Positions 34,073-42,992 of a DNA stretch of 64,000 nt are shown in pieces (position 1 is the first letter of the stretch; each line of letters opens with the position of its first letter). A model generated the notes under the pieces. The model was given only the letters and a program-made list of their open reading frames with translations, was not told the DNA's origin and made no database searches. Source of the DNA: Streptomyces sp. NRRL S-455 (GTDB taxonomy: Bacteria; Actinomycetota; Actinomycetes; Streptomycetales; Streptomycetaceae); the NCBI RefSeq assembly GCF_000717875.1, contig NZ_JOCT01000026.1, forward strand, positions 1 to 64,000. The letters are read 5' to 3'. A program made the translations under genes and the position numbers.

Positions 34073-35389
34073 ATGTCCGATGCGTCCACTGCCCCGGCGG
34101 GTGGCTGTACCCAGCCAGACACCGCCCTGTCCGAAGCCGAGGTCGAGGCCCTGGTACGCGGCATCTGCTTCAAGACCGGCCCTCCGCGCCGCATCGGCGT
34201 CGAGGTGGAATGGCTCGTCCACGAGCTGCGCGCACCGCAGCTCCCCGTCACACTCGAACGACTCGAAGCGGCCTATGCCGCACTGCGGACCCTGCCCCTG
34301 AGGTCGGCGCTCACCGTGGAGCCCGGCGGCCAGCTGGAGCTGAGCTCGCCCCCCGCCGCCTCGCTGACGGAATGCGTCGCCACCGTCTCCGCCGACCTCG
34401 ACGCCGTCCGCGCCGCCCTGCGCGACGACGGCCTCACGCTCGTCGGCCTCGGCCACGATCCCTGGCACGAGCCCCGCCGGTTCCTGCGCGAACCGCGCTA
34501 CGACGCCATGGAGACCTGCCTGGACCGCACCGGCCCGGCCGGCCGCGCCATGATGTGCACCTCCGCCTCCGTGCAGGTGTGCCTGGACGCCGGCCACGAG
34601 GAGCCGGGGCCCCTCGGCTTCGTGCGGCGCTGGTGGCTGGCCCATCACCTGGGCCCGGTCCTGCTGGCCGCGTTCGCCAACTCCCCCCTCGCCGGTCACC
34701 GGCCGACCGGCTGGGTGTCCACCCGGCAGCTGCTGTGGACGCGGATCGGCGCAGGCCGGGCGGGCGGGCCGCCCCTCGACACCGATCCGCGCGGCGCCTG
34801 GGCCCGGCATGTGCTCGACTCCCCCGTGATGTGCGTACGGCAGCAGGGCGACGGGCCCTGGCACGTCCCGGAGGGGCTCACCTTCCGGGAGTGGACCCGG
34901 AAGGGGCGCCCCAGGCCGCCCACCCGCGAGGACCTCGACTACCACGTCACCACGCTGTTCCCGCCGGTCAGGCCGCGCGGCCACCTCGAACTGCGCATGA
35001 TCGACGCGCAGCCCGGCGACGACGGCTGGATCGTGCCGCTGGCCGTGACGGCGGCGCTGTTCGACGACCCGGAGGCCACCGAGACCGCCTACCGGGCCGT
35101 GAAGCCGCTGAGCGAACGCACGCTGGGGCTGCCCGCGCCGCACAACCCGCTGTGGCTCGACGCGGCCCGCACCGGCCTGGCCGACACCGAACTGCGCGAG
35201 GTGGCCGTCTCCTGCTTCACGGCCGCGCTGGACGCCCTGCCGCGGCTCGGCGCCTCGCCCGAGGTGACGGCCGCGGTCACGGCCCATCTGGACCGCTACG
35301 TCGTCCGGGGCCGCTGCCCCGCGGACGACTTGCTCGACCGGCAGCGCGCCACGGACGGTCGCGCCCACGGGAAGGACATCCGCCCATGA
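34073..35389 (+). CDS. egtA: Ergothioneine biosynthesis glutamate-cysteine ligase
   Basis: 438 residues. It makes gamma-glutamylcysteine from Glu, Cys and ATP, the sulfur donor for ergothioneine. The GCS2-type fold shows in PRRIGVEVEWLVHEL, LTVEPGGQLELSSPPA, MMCTSASVQVCLDAG and RPRGHLELRMIDAQPGDDGW. ATG 34073 follows AGGAGGATCCAGAC. First gene of a tight operon: its TGA overlaps the egtB ATG (ATGA at 35386-35389). The order egtA-B-C-D is complete; egtE (the C-S lyase) is not in the window and is supplied from elsewhere, as in other streptomycetes. Confidence 0.93.
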   Translation: MSDASTAPAGGCTQPDTALSEAEVEALVRGICFKTGPPRRIGVEVEWLVHELRAPQLPVTLERLEAAYAALRTLPLRSALTVEPGGQLELSSPPAASLTECVATVSADLDAVRAALRDDGLTLVGLGHDPWHEPRRFLREPRYDAMETCLDRTGPAGRAMMCTSASVQVCLDAGHEEPGPLGFVRRWWLAHHLGPVLLAAFANSPLAGHRPTGWVSTRQLLWTRIGAGRAGGPPLDTDPRGAWARHVLDSPVMCVRQQGDGPWHVPEGLTFREWTRKGRPRPPTREDLDYHVTTLFPPVRPRGHLELRMIDAQPGDDGWIVPLAVTAALFDDPEATETAYRAVKPLSERTLGLPAPHNPLWLDAARTGLADTELREVAVSCFTAALDALPRLGASPEVTAAVTAHLDRYVVRGRCPADDLLDRQRATDGRAHGKDIRP

Positions 35390-36723
35390 CCGAGACCAGC
35401 CCCGCCGTCGACACCGGGAGCGCCGACCCCGAGGTTCTGCGCGAGCGCGCGGTCGCCTCGCTGGTCGTCGCCCGTGACCGCACCACGCTGCTGACGAGCT
35501 GCGTCGAGGACCCCGACCTGACCGCACAGCACTCACCGCTGATGTCGCCCCTGGTGTGGGACCTCGCGCACATCGGCAACCAGGAGGAGCAGTGGCTGCT
35601 GCGGGCCGTCGACGGGCAGGAGGCGATCCGGCCCGAGATCGACAGCCTCTACGACGCCTTCGAGCACCCGCGGGCCGACCGCCCGAAGCTGCCCCTGCTG
35701 GCGCCCGCCGAGGCACGCGGCTACGCGGCCGACGTACGCGGCCGGGCCCTGGACGTGCTGGAGAAGGCCTCGTTCCACGGGACACGGCTGACGGAGGCCG
35801 GGTTCGCCTTCGGGATGATCGCGCAGCACGAACAGCAGCACGACGAGACCATGCTGATCACTCATCAGCTGCGCCGGGGACCGCAGGCGCTCACCGCCCC
35901 GGACCCGGAGCCGGCGCCGCTGTTCACCGGTCCGTCCGAAGTCCTCGTCCCGGGCGGCCCGTTCACCATGGGCACCTCCGGCGAACCGTGGGCCCTGGAC
36001 AACGAACGCCCCGCGCACCGGCGTGAGGTGCCGGCGTTCTGGATCGACACCACCCCGGTGACGAACGGCGCGTACCAGGCGTTCATCGAGGACGGCGGCT
36101 ACGACGACCCACGCTGGTGGGCACCGGACGGCTGGGCCCACATCCGCCGGAACTCCATCGCGCACCCGCTGTTCTGGCGGCGGGACGGCAGCCAGTGGCT
36201 GCGGCGGCGCTTCGGTGTCACCGAGGTCGTCCCGCGGAACGAACCGGTACTGCACGTGTGCTGGTACGAGGCGGACGCCTACGCCCGCTGGGCCGGACGC
36301 CGGCTGCCCACCGAGACCGAGTGGGAGAAGGCCGCCCGGTACGACCCGGCGGGTGACCGCTCGATGCGCTACCCGTGGGGTGACACCGATCCGGGGCCCG
36401 AACACGCCAACCTCGGCCAGCGGCACCTGCGTCCGGCGCCCGCCGGGAGCTATCCGGCCGGCGAGTCACCGCTCGGCGTACGGCAGTTGATCGGCGACGT
36501 GTGGGAGTGGACGGCCAGCGACTTCCTGCCCTACCCGGGCTTCAGGGCGTTCCCGTACAAGGAGTACTCGGAGGTCTTCTTCGGGTCCGACCACAAGGTG
36601 CTGCGCGGCGGTTCGTTCGCCGTGGACCCGGTGGCCTGCCGGGGCACGTTCCGCAACTGGGACTACCCGATCCGGCGGCAGATCTTCTCCGGGTTCCGCA
36701 CGGCCCGCTCGGAGGACCTCTGA
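35386..36723 (+). CDS. egtB: Ergothioneine sulfoxide synthase
   Basis: 445 residues. Non-haem iron enzyme that joins hercynine to gamma-glutamylcysteine using O2. The N-terminal DinB-like half supplies the iron-binding histidines (WDLAHIGNQEEQWLL and MIAQHEQQHDETML). The C-terminal half is a formylglycine-generating-enzyme-like domain (VPGGPFTMGTSGEPWALDNE, RLPTETEWEKAARYD, GDVWEWTASDFLPYPGF, VLRGGSFAVD). The full expected length is present. The start overlaps the egtA stop and its own TGA overlaps the egtC ATG by one base, so the operon is translationally coupled. Confidence 0.95.
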   Translation: MTETSPAVDTGSADPEVLRERAVASLVVARDRTTLLTSCVEDPDLTAQHSPLMSPLVWDLAHIGNQEEQWLLRAVDGQEAIRPEIDSLYDAFEHPRADRPKLPLLAPAEARGYAADVRGRALDVLEKASFHGTRLTEAGFAFGMIAQHEQQHDETMLITHQLRRGPQALTAPDPEPAPLFTGPSEVLVPGGPFTMGTSGEPWALDNERPAHRREVPAFWIDTTPVTNGAYQAFIEDGGYDDPRWWAPDGWAHIRRNSIAHPLFWRRDGSQWLRRRFGVTEVVPRNEPVLHVCWYEADAYARWAGRRLPTETEWEKAARYDPAGDRSMRYPWGDTDPGPEHANLGQRHLRPAPAGSYPAGESPLGVRQLIGDVWEWTASDFLPYPGFRAFPYKEYSEVFFGSDHKVLRGGSFAVDPVACRGTFRNWDYPIRRQIFSGFRTARSEDL

Positions 36724-37550
36724 TGTGCCGTCATGTGGCGTACGTGGGTCCCGGGGAGCCGCTCGGCGGGCTCCTCGTGGAGCCCCCGCACGGGCTGTAC
36801 CGGCAGTCGTGGGCGCCCCGGCGGCAGCGGTACGGCACCGTCAACGCCGACGGGTTCGGCGTCGGCTGGTACGCCGAGGGCGACCCGGTGCCGGCCCGCT
36901 ACCGCAGGGCCGGGCCGATCTGGGCCGACCTGTCCTTCGCCGACCTCGCCCGCGTCGTACGCACCACCGCGCTGCTCGCCGCGGTCCGGGACGCGACCCT
37001 GTCGGGCGCGGACGCGGAGGCCGCGGCCGCCCCGTTCGCCGCGGGGACCTGGCTGTTCAGCCACAACGGCGCGGTCAGGGGCTGGCCCGGCTCGCTCGCG
37101 CCGGTGTCCCGCACCCTGCCGCCGGAGGACCTGCTGTCACTGGAGGCCCGCAACGACTCGGCACTCGTGTGGGCACTGGTCCTGGCCCGGCTGCGGAGCG
37201 GCGACGAGCAGGGCCAGGCCATGGCCGACACCGTCCTGGAGGTCGCCGCCGCGGCACCCGGTTCGCGGCTCAACCTCCTGCTCACCGACGGCGACACCAT
37301 CACCGCGACCGCCTGGGGCGACACCCTCTGGTACCTCACCCGGCCCGGCGGCGGCACCGTCGTGGCCTCCGAGCCCTACGACGACGACCCGCACTGGAAG
37401 GAAGTCCCGGACCGCACCCTGCTGGCGGCGAGCCGCACGGACGTGCTGCTGACGCCGCTGAAGGAGCCGGCCGACACCTTCGTTCCCTCCCCCACTCCCG
37501 GCTCCGCTCGAGCGGGGGGACCCCCATCGCCGAAGGAGCCCCGTACGTGA
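36723..37550 (+). CDS. egtC: Ergothioneine gamma-glutamyl amidohydrolase
   Basis: 275 residues, class II glutamine-amidotransferase fold. It removes glutamate from gamma-glutamyl-hercynylcysteine sulfoxide. The N-terminal nucleophile Cys2 (MCRHVAYVGPGEPLG) is exposed after Met removal. NADGFGVGWYAEGDP and WLFSHNGAV are the usual Ntn motifs. Odd: the last about 25 residues (from TFVPSPTPGSARAGG on) are encoded by a palindromic element that recurs between Streptomyces genes, so the tail looks acquired. The stop overlaps the GTG start of egtD. Confidence 0.93.
   Translation: MCRHVAYVGPGEPLGGLLVEPPHGLYRQSWAPRRQRYGTVNADGFGVGWYAEGDPVPARYRRAGPIWADLSFADLARVVRTTALLAAVRDATLSGADAEAAAAPFAAGTWLFSHNGAVRGWPGSLAPVSRTLPPEDLLSLEARNDSALVWALVLARLRSGDEQGQAMADTVLEVAAAAPGSRLNLLLTDGDTITATAWGDTLWYLTRPGGGTVVASEPYDDDPHWKEVPDRTLLAASRTDVLLTPLKEPADTFVPSPTPGSARAGGPPSPKEPRT
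37488..37530. repeat. Streptomyces-type palindromic repeat inside the egtC 3' end
   Basis: TCCCCC and GGGGGGA arms enclose a CCGCTCGAGCGG dyad (37504-37515), followed by CCCCCATCGC. I recall this element as a common short intergenic repeat of streptomycetes; here it is translated. Copy number could not be counted outside the window. Confidence 0.55.
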
Positions 37551-38509
37551 GCCCGTTCCACCTCACCCGCACCCTGCCCGAGGACGCCACGGACGCCGCG
37601 CTGCGCGCCGACGTCCACCGGGGCCTGACCGGCAACCCCAAGACGCTGCCGCCGAAGTGGTTCTACGACGCGCACGGCAGCGACCTCTTCGAGAAGATCA
37701 CCGAACTGCCCGAGTACTACCCCACGCGCGCCGAGCGGGAGATTCTTCTCGCGCACTCGGGCGACATCGCCACCGCGACCCGGGCCCGCACCCTGGTGGA
37801 GCTCGGCTCCGGCTCCTCCGAGAAGACCCGGCACCTGCTCGACGCCCTCACGGACCTGCACACCTACGTCCCCGTCGACGTCAGTGAGAGCGCCCTCACG
37901 CAGGCCGGTCAGGCGCTCGCGGCAGAGCGGCCGGGGCTCGACGTGCACGCGCTGATCGCCGACTTCACCGCGGAACTGACGCTGCCGGACACGCCCGGGC
38001 CCCGGCTGGTGGCGTTCCTCGGCGGCACGATCGGCAACCTGCTGCCCGCCGAACGGGCCGCGTTCCTGTCCTCGGTGCGTGCCCTGCTCGCCCAGGGTGA
38101 CGCCCTGCTGCTGGGCACGGACCTGGTCAAGGACGAGGGGGTGCTGGTCCGGGCGTACGACGACGCGGCCGGGGTGACGGCCGCGTTCAACAAGAACGTA
38201 CTGACCGTGATCAACCGTGAGCTCGGCGCCGACTTCGAGCCCTCCGCTTTCGACCACGTGGCCCGGTGGGACGCCGGGCACGAGTGGATCGAGATGCGGT
38301 TGCGCTCCCGTACGGCGCAAACGGTGAAGGTTCCGGCGCTCGGCCTCGCCGTCGACTTCGTGGCGGGCGAGGAGCTGCGCACCGAGGTGTCGGCGAAGTT
38401 CCGGCAGGAGGGCGTGCGCGCCGAACTGTTCGCGGCGGGACTGGACCTGGCGCACTGGTGGACGGACAGTGAGGGCCGGTTCGCGCTGTCGCTGAGCGTG
38501 GCGCGCTGA
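37547..38509 (+). CDS. egtD: L-histidine N-alpha-methyltransferase
   Basis: 320 residues. It adds three methyl groups from SAM to the alpha-amine of histidine, giving hercynine, the first dedicated step. Seen: PPKWFYDAHGSDLFEKITEL (the family's N-terminal mark), LVELGSGSSEKTRHLLDALT (SAM motif), FLGGTIGNLLPAERAAFL, and C-terminal VARWDAGHEWIEMRLRS with the conserved Glu of the histidine pocket. GTG 37547 overlaps the egtC stop (GTGA) and follows AAGGAG. Last gene of the egt operon. Confidence 0.95.
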   Translation: MSPFHLTRTLPEDATDAALRADVHRGLTGNPKTLPPKWFYDAHGSDLFEKITELPEYYPTRAEREILLAHSGDIATATRARTLVELGSGSSEKTRHLLDALTDLHTYVPVDVSESALTQAGQALAAERPGLDVHALIADFTAELTLPDTPGPRLVAFLGGTIGNLLPAERAAFLSSVRALLAQGDALLLGTDLVKDEGVLVRAYDDAAGVTAAFNKNVLTVINRELGADFEPSAFDHVARWDAGHEWIEMRLRSRTAQTVKVPALGLAVDFVAGEELRTEVSAKFRQEGVRAELFAAGLDLAHWWTDSEGRFALSLSVAR

Positions 38510-38624
38510 CACCGGTGCGTGCCTCGACGGCGGCGAGGAGCGGGGCGACGTCTCGCGCTTCGCCGCCGCTTGGGGCACGGTGGAGTAACGCGTGACACAT
38601 CCGTCCCTGAACAGGAGCAGCGGC

Positions 38625-38840
38625 ATGTCGGACCACATCTACCGGGTCACGGAGATTGTCGGCACCTCCCCCGACGGCGTCGACCAGGCCATCCGCAACG
38701 GCATCGACCGGGCCTCGCAGACCCTGCGCAACCTGGACTGGTTCGAGGTGACCCAGGTGCGCGGCCAGTTGGAGAACGGGGTGATCGCACACTGGCAGGT
38801 GGGGCTCAAGGTGGGCTTCCGGCTGGAGGGGACCGAGTAG
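38625..38840 (+). CDS. Dodecin family flavin-binding protein
   Basis: 71 residues, full length. It forms hollow dodecamers that store flavin or CoA. Family marks: VTEIVGTSPDGVDQAIRNGI, TLRNLDWFEVTQVRGQLENG with the flavin-stacking Trp, and HWQVGLKVGFRLEG. ATG 38625 follows CAGGAGCAGCGGC. It comes 115 nt after egtD on the same strand and may belong to the same transcript. Confidence 0.93.
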   Translation: MSDHIYRVTEIVGTSPDGVDQAIRNGIDRASQTLRNLDWFEVTQVRGQLENGVIAHWQVGLKVGFRLEGTE

Positions 38841-38851
38841 AGCGCGGGCCT

Positions 38852-39346
38852 TCAGGTCCGCCCTTCGCGCTCCTGCGCCACCTTCAGCTCGGCCGACCCG
38901 GCCGCCCAGTCGGCCCGCAGGACGGTGAAGCCCGCGCGCCGGGCGCCCTCGCAGACCAGTTCGTCGTCGTCCACGAGGACGCGGATCTCGCGGGTGCGGG
39001 CGAGCCGTCGAAGAATCTCCAGCTTGGTGAACCTGGCGGGCCTACGGTCCGCATCGCGCCGCATGTACACCCGCCCCTCGGGCAGCTCCTGCGCGGCCAG
39101 CCAGTCGAGTGTGTCCCGCCGGCAGCGCTCAGGACGCCCGGTGAGGTAGACGATCTCGCACTCCCGGGCGCTCTCCTTGACCAGCGCGATGCCCTCCGCG
39201 AGCGGCGGGTCCTGCGGCGCCGCCGAGAAGAAGCCGTCCCAGTCGCGCGGCCTGCGCTCCAGGAACCGCTGCCGGTGCGCGGTGTCGGCGAGCGTGTTGT
39301 CCAGGTCGAACACGGCCAGCGGGGCCTTGCTGCGGTCGTCACTCAC
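38852..39346 (-). CDS. HAD-superfamily phosphatase (polynucleotide-kinase 3'-phosphatase-like)
   Basis: 164 residues. HAD motif I is VFDLDNTLADT (nucleophile Asp), motif II IVYLTGRPERCR (Thr), then KLEILRRLA (Lys region) and motif IV VLVDDDELV. The plan resembles the 3'-phosphatase part of bacterial polynucleotide kinases or small acid phosphatases; the substrate is unknown. GTG 39346 is preferred, though an in-frame GTG nine bases earlier is possible. It is convergent with dodecin, with only 11 nt between. Confidence 0.83.
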   Translation of the reverse strand: MSDDRSKAPLAVFDLDNTLADTAHRQRFLERRPRDWDGFFSAAPQDPPLAEGIALVKESARECEIVYLTGRPERCRRDTLDWLAAQELPEGRVYMRRDADRRPARFTKLEILRRLARTREIRVLVDDDELVCEGARRAGFTVLRADWAAGSAELKVAQEREGRT

Positions 39347-39861
39347 GCTGCCCACATTAGGGCCTGCCGGCCACCTTCACCGCCCGTGCGGCCACTGCTC
39401 TGCGACATCCGTACAGGCGGAGGCGGGAGACCGCGTGCGCACCGGGCTGTCGCGAGGTGCCGCGCATTTTGAGACAGCCCGGCCGGAGAAGTGGTCCGGA
39501 CTCTTCACCGGCGGATGCTTTCACGCAGGCCGTCCGCCGCACCGCCGTCCCTTCCACGGGGACGTGAACGAGCCATACGCAACGGCCAGTTCACCACTAC
39601 AGTTGATGGCTCAAGCACGGCACTGACATACTCCGCATTCAGCCTCGCCACCACCCGTGGCCGGGCTGGTCGGGGATCTCCGCACAGAGCCCCGAGGCCG
39701 TCCGCGTGATTCCGAGCAGCGAGTTTTCCGGTTTCACGCGCCCCCACAGAGCCCGCACCCCCACTGCGTTTTCGGCGTCCCCCACCCTGCGCGAACGCCG
39801 GACGCGCCCTTGACGCAACGGGGTCGAGTGCGGGGCACGAAGCAGCGAAGAAGGTGCGACT
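39347..39861. other. 515-nt intergenic region, divergent promoters
   Basis: No convincing gene. A patch less GC-rich than its surroundings (about 39570-39660) contains a 7-bp inverted repeat, GAGCCAT at 39570-39576 and ATGGCTC at 39606-39612, which could mark a regulator site. Otherwise I see nothing. Confidence 0.4.
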
Positions 39862-40308
39862 GTGCCCGAATTTTCACCACGGCGGGAGGACACTCCCACA
39901 TTTCCGCTTCCGCACATCGAACACACCCAGCCGTCCCGGATATCCCATCATGCCGAATTCCGGTCGCTGCGCCGCGCGCAGCGCCGCTTCGGCATCCGGG
40001 CGACGATCCTGTCGGTGGGCGGATTCCTGCTGTATGTGCTGTTGTCGTTCTTCGCGCCCGTGGTGATGAACCAGCCGCTGTTCGGACGTCTCACGATCGG
40101 ACTCACCCTCGGACTCGGACAGTTCGCCGTCATGGGCGTGACCGCGTGGTGCTATGTCCGGCACATGCGCACCCGGGTCGATCCGCTCGCCCACGGCCTC
40201 AGGGTCCGGATGCGGGAGGACGAGAGCCGTCGCGCACGTCCGGCCGCGCCGCGGTCCGAGGCCGGTCAGTTCTTCCAGCAGGGCGCGAGGGGGTTCCGCG
40301 CGTGGTGA
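39862..40308 (+). CDS. DUF485 membrane protein
   Basis: 148 residues. After a 45-residue soluble start come two helices typical of DUF485: ATILSVGGFLLYVLLSFFAP and IGLTLGLGQFAVMGVTAWCY, separated by VVMNQPLFGRLT. DUF485 proteins are the small partners encoded next to ActP-type acetate/solute symporters, and exactly such a symporter follows, overlapping by four bases. The soluble start is longer than in the E. coli YjcH model. GTG 39862 follows GAAGAAGGTGCGACT. Confidence 0.88.
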   Translation: MPEFSPRREDTPTFPLPHIEHTQPSRISHHAEFRSLRRAQRRFGIRATILSVGGFLLYVLLSFFAPVVMNQPLFGRLTIGLTLGLGQFAVMGVTAWCYVRHMRTRVDPLAHGLRVRMREDESRRARPAAPRSEAGQFFQQGARGFRAW

Positions 40309-41897
40309 CCGTCGCCGCCATCGACGACAGCAGCCTCCAGCTGACGTTCGTGCTGTTCCTGACCGTCGTCGTGATCACCCTGTTCACGGCACTGCTGACG
40401 GCCCCCCAGCGCGACGAGATCAGCGAGTTCTACCTCGGCAACCGTGCCATGTCGCCCCTGCGCAACGGCCTGGCCATGTGCGGTGACTACCTGTCCGCCG
40501 CCACACTGCTGGGCAGTACCGGACTGGTCGCCCTGACCGGCTACGACGGGCTGATGTACCTCGGCGGCACCACCGTCGCCTGGATGATGGTGCTGCTGCT
40601 GATCGCCGAACCCCTGCACCGCACCGGCAAGTTCACGCTGGGCGACACGATCGCACTGCGCCTGCCCCGGCGGCAGCGATCGGTGCGGCTCGCCCTGTCG
40701 GTGTGCGTCCTGGCCATCGCGACGCTGTACCTCGTGGCCCAGCTCGTCGGCGGCGTGGCCCTGCTGACGCAGTTCACCGGAGTGCCGAGCGCCACCACAC
40801 GCACCCTGTGCGTGGCCGTGATCGGCACGTTCGTGATCCTGTACGCCTCCCTCGGCGGCATGCCCGGGGCCACGGTCATCCAGATCATCAAGGCCGTGAT
40901 GCTGGTGGTGGGCGTGCTGTTCACGGCGGGCTGGGTGCTGCACCACTACGACTGGAACCCCAACGCCCTGCTCGCCGCGGCGGCCGACCGCAGCGGAAGC
41001 GGACCGCGGTTCCTCGAGCCCGGGCTGCGCTACGGCGGCACCGTCAGCAACAAGCTGGACTTCCTCAGCCTCGAACTGGCCATCGTCCTCGGCCTCGCCG
41101 CCCTCCCCCATGTGCTGATGCGGCTGCTCGCCCCGCGCAGCAGCGGCGTACTGCGCTCCTCCGTCCTGTGGGCCATCGGCCTGGTCGGCGCGGTCTGTTT
41201 CGGGGCCGGCATCCTCGGCCTCGGCGCCACCGCGGTCGTCGGACAGGACACCATCGTCGGCACGGACCGCACCGGCAACGCCTCCGTCCTGCTCCTCGCC
41301 CAAGCACTGGGCGGCAGCCTGCTCACCGCGCTGCTGACCTGCCTGGCTTACCTGACGCTGCTCGCCGTGGCCGTCGGCCTCACGCTGGCCGCCGCCTCGT
41401 CGCTCGCTCACGACCTGTACGGCGAGGTGATCCGCAAGGGCCGGGCGAGCGAGACGGAGGAACTGACCGTCGCCCGGCTGTCCGGCGCGGTCATCGGCGT
41501 GCTCGGTATCCTGCTCGCCCTCGTCGCCTGGGGCGCGAACACCGCGACGCTGGCCTTCCTCGCCTTCGCCATGGCGGCGTCCGCGATCCTGCCGACGATC
41601 ATCTACACCCTGTTCTGGCGGCGCTTCTCGGCGAAGGGGGCCCTGCTCAGCCTCTACGGCGGCCTGGCGTGCTCGATTCTGCTCGTCGTGTTCTCGCCCG
41701 TGGTCTCCTCCACCGCGGTGTCGATCTACCCGGACGCGGACTTCGCCTGGTTCCCGCTGCAGAACCCCGGCATCGTCTCCATCCCCGCGGGCTTCTTCCT
41801 CGGCTGGCTCGGCACGGTGCTGGACAAGGACCCGCCCGAGGAGAGCAGCGTGCACGAGGAGTTCGAGGTACGGATGCTCGTGGGCGCCGACGACTGA
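40305..41897 (+). CDS. Sodium:solute symporter (SSS family, ActP-like)
   Basis: 530 residues, about 13 transmembrane helices. Family marks: [20 protein letters not shown] (helix-1 end), [40 protein letters not shown] and [20 protein letters not shown] (helix 5, sodium-site region). It takes up a small monocarboxylate such as acetate or pyruvate together with Na+. GTG 40305 gives the classic GTGA overlap with the DUF485 gene; GTG 40302 is equally possible. Together they form a two-gene uptake unit. Confidence 0.9.
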   Translation: MTVAAIDDSSLQLTFVLFLTVVVITLFTALLTAPQRDEISEFYLGNRAMSPLRNGLAMCGDYLSAATLLGSTGLVALTGYDGLMYLGGTTVAWMMVLLLIAEPLHRTGKFTLGDTIALRLPRRQRSVRLALSVCVLAIATLYLVAQLVGGVALLTQFTGVPSATTRTLCVAVIGTFVILYASLGGMPGATVIQIIKAVMLVVGVLFTAGWVLHHYDWNPNALLAAAADRSGSGPRFLEPGLRYGGTVSNKLDFLSLELAIVLGLAALPHVLMRLLAPRSSGVLRSSVLWAIGLVGAVCFGAGILGLGATAVVGQDTIVGTDRTGNASVLLLAQALGGSLLTALLTCLAYLTLLAVAVGLTLAAASSLAHDLYGEVIRKGRASETEELTVARLSGAVIGVLGILLALVAWGANTATLAFLAFAMAASAILPTIIYTLFWRRFSAKGALLSLYGGLACSILLVVFSPVVSSTAVSIYPDADFAWFPLQNPGIVSIPAGFFLGWLGTVLDKDPPEESSVHEEFEVRMLVGADD

Positions 41898-41937
41898 CGG
41901 GGCCTCCGCGCATCGGGCCGGCCCCGGGGACGCACAT

Positions 41938-41958
41938 TGTTAATGGGATCCATTTTCA
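41938..41958. promoter_or_regulatory. Zur-like box upstream of rpmF
   Basis: TGTTAATGGGATCCATTTTC plus A, an imperfect dyad (T-G-n-n-A-A-T-G-G with its complement), 41 nt before the rpmF ATG. It resembles the TGAAAATGATTTTCA-type Zur boxes of Streptomyces, which silence zinc-free ribosomal paralogs when zinc is ample. Confidence 0.65.
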
Positions 41959-41998
41959 TGTAGCGTCCCCGGTGACCGGCCTACCAAGGAGGAGTCCC

Positions 41999-42169
41999 AT
42001 GGCTGTCCCGAAGCGGAAGATGTCCCGCAGCAACACCCGTCACCGCCGCGCCCAGTGGAAGGCCGCCACGCCGGCGCTGGTCCCCGTCACCGTCGACGGC
42101 GTCCGTCAGCTCGTCCCGCAGCACCTGGTCAGGGCCTACGAGCGCGGGCTGCTGCGCCCCGAGGGCTGA
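41999..42169 (+). CDS. rpmF: Ribosomal protein bL32, zinc-free (C-minus) paralog
   Basis: 56 residues starting [20 protein letters not shown], the conserved bL32 N-terminus. The C-terminal half ([20 protein letters not shown]) lacks the two C-x-x-C pairs that bind zinc in the normal form. Such paralogs replace the zinc protein in the 50S subunit under zinc shortage, releasing zinc. The Zur-like box upstream fits this. The ribosome site is AAGGAGGAG, excellent. Its 3' end overlaps the convergent nucleotidyltransferase gene by 34 nt. Confidence 0.92.
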   Translation: MAVPKRKMSRSNTRHRRAQWKAATPALVPVTVDGVRQLVPQHLVRAYERGLLRPEG

Positions 42170-42861
42170 CTCACGGTCTCCGTGTAGAAGTCCGCGCGGA
42201 CCCGGCGCAGCCAGGCCTCGACCGGTGCCTCGTCGGGCTCGTCCGGCAGTACCGTGGGGCCCGAGTCGAAGGCCTTCTCGTAGTGCCCGAGCAGGGGCAG
42301 CGCGGCCGACGGGTCGGCGGCGGCCCGCTCCCCGAAGGCGTGATACTCCTCCGGGTCCTCGACGCGGATCGTCAGCCGTCCCGTGGTGTACAGCTCCAGG
42401 CCCTGCGCACACAGCCGTTTGAGATGCCGGGCGTGCTTCGCGGTGCGTCCCCGGGTGTCCGCGGAGAACGAACGGTCACCGCGCGCCTCCAGCCGGCGGA
42501 ACTGCTGGGTGGCGTAGCCGAGATAGGCGTCCCTGACGCGCCGGGCGCTCAGGAACGCCGTCCGGATGGAGATGAGTTCGTCTCCGAGCGGGGTCCGCAC
42601 CTCGTACAGCTCGTCCGGGAGCCACACCAGCTCCATCACGGTCGGATTGCCGCCCAGGGCCAGTCGGCACCACTTGGCGGCCTCGTGCAGCGTGCGGTCC
42701 GGTGCGGTGCTGACGTGGGACTCCTTGGGTCGGCGCAGTCCGTGCAGTTCCGCGGTGGGAGCGGCGAACAGCCCGAGGCGGTCGATGTCGGAGCCCTCGC
42801 GGGCGAGGCCGTACGCGGTCGATCCGACGATGCCGGAGAGCAGGACGTTGGGGACGGTCAC
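42136..42861 (-). CDS. Nucleotidyltransferase (DNA polymerase beta superfamily)
   Basis: 241 residues. The N-terminal [20 protein letters not shown] plus D has the G-S-x(8-10)-D-x-D metal and triphosphate motif of pol-beta-type nucleotidyltransferases; the rest ([60 protein letters not shown]) follows the RlaP/YcgL-like uncharacterised family. It may add a nucleotide to RNA or protein; the target is unknown. GTG 42861 has an AAAGG site. The C-terminus is encoded antisense to the rpmF end. Confidence 0.83.
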   Translation of the reverse strand: MTVPNVLLSGIVGSTAYGLAREGSDIDRLGLFAAPTAELHGLRRPKESHVSTAPDRTLHEAAKWCRLALGGNPTVMELVWLPDELYEVRTPLGDELISIRTAFLSARRVRDAYLGYATQQFRRLEARGDRSFSADTRGRTAKHARHLKRLCAQGLELYTTGRLTIRVEDPEEYHAFGERAAADPSAALPLLGHYEKAFDSGPTVLPDEPDEAPVEAWLRRVRADFYTETVSQPSGRSSPRS

Positions 42862-42992
42862 GGTCGGCCGCCTTTCGCTTCTGGATACCGGGACATTGTC
42901 CTGACGTGCGACGACGCGGGCATCCGGTTTTCCGGCGGTGCCTCCTGGGCGGCGGCGGAATACCGGCGGCCCCGTGCGGCGTAGAACCTCGT

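Noticed and set aside
36725..38509. EgtC and EgtD as one fused protein in frame 2
   Set aside because: The upstream part of that frame is noise. EgtC is in another frame, starts with the required Cys2 and ends at 37550, overlapping the egtD GTG.
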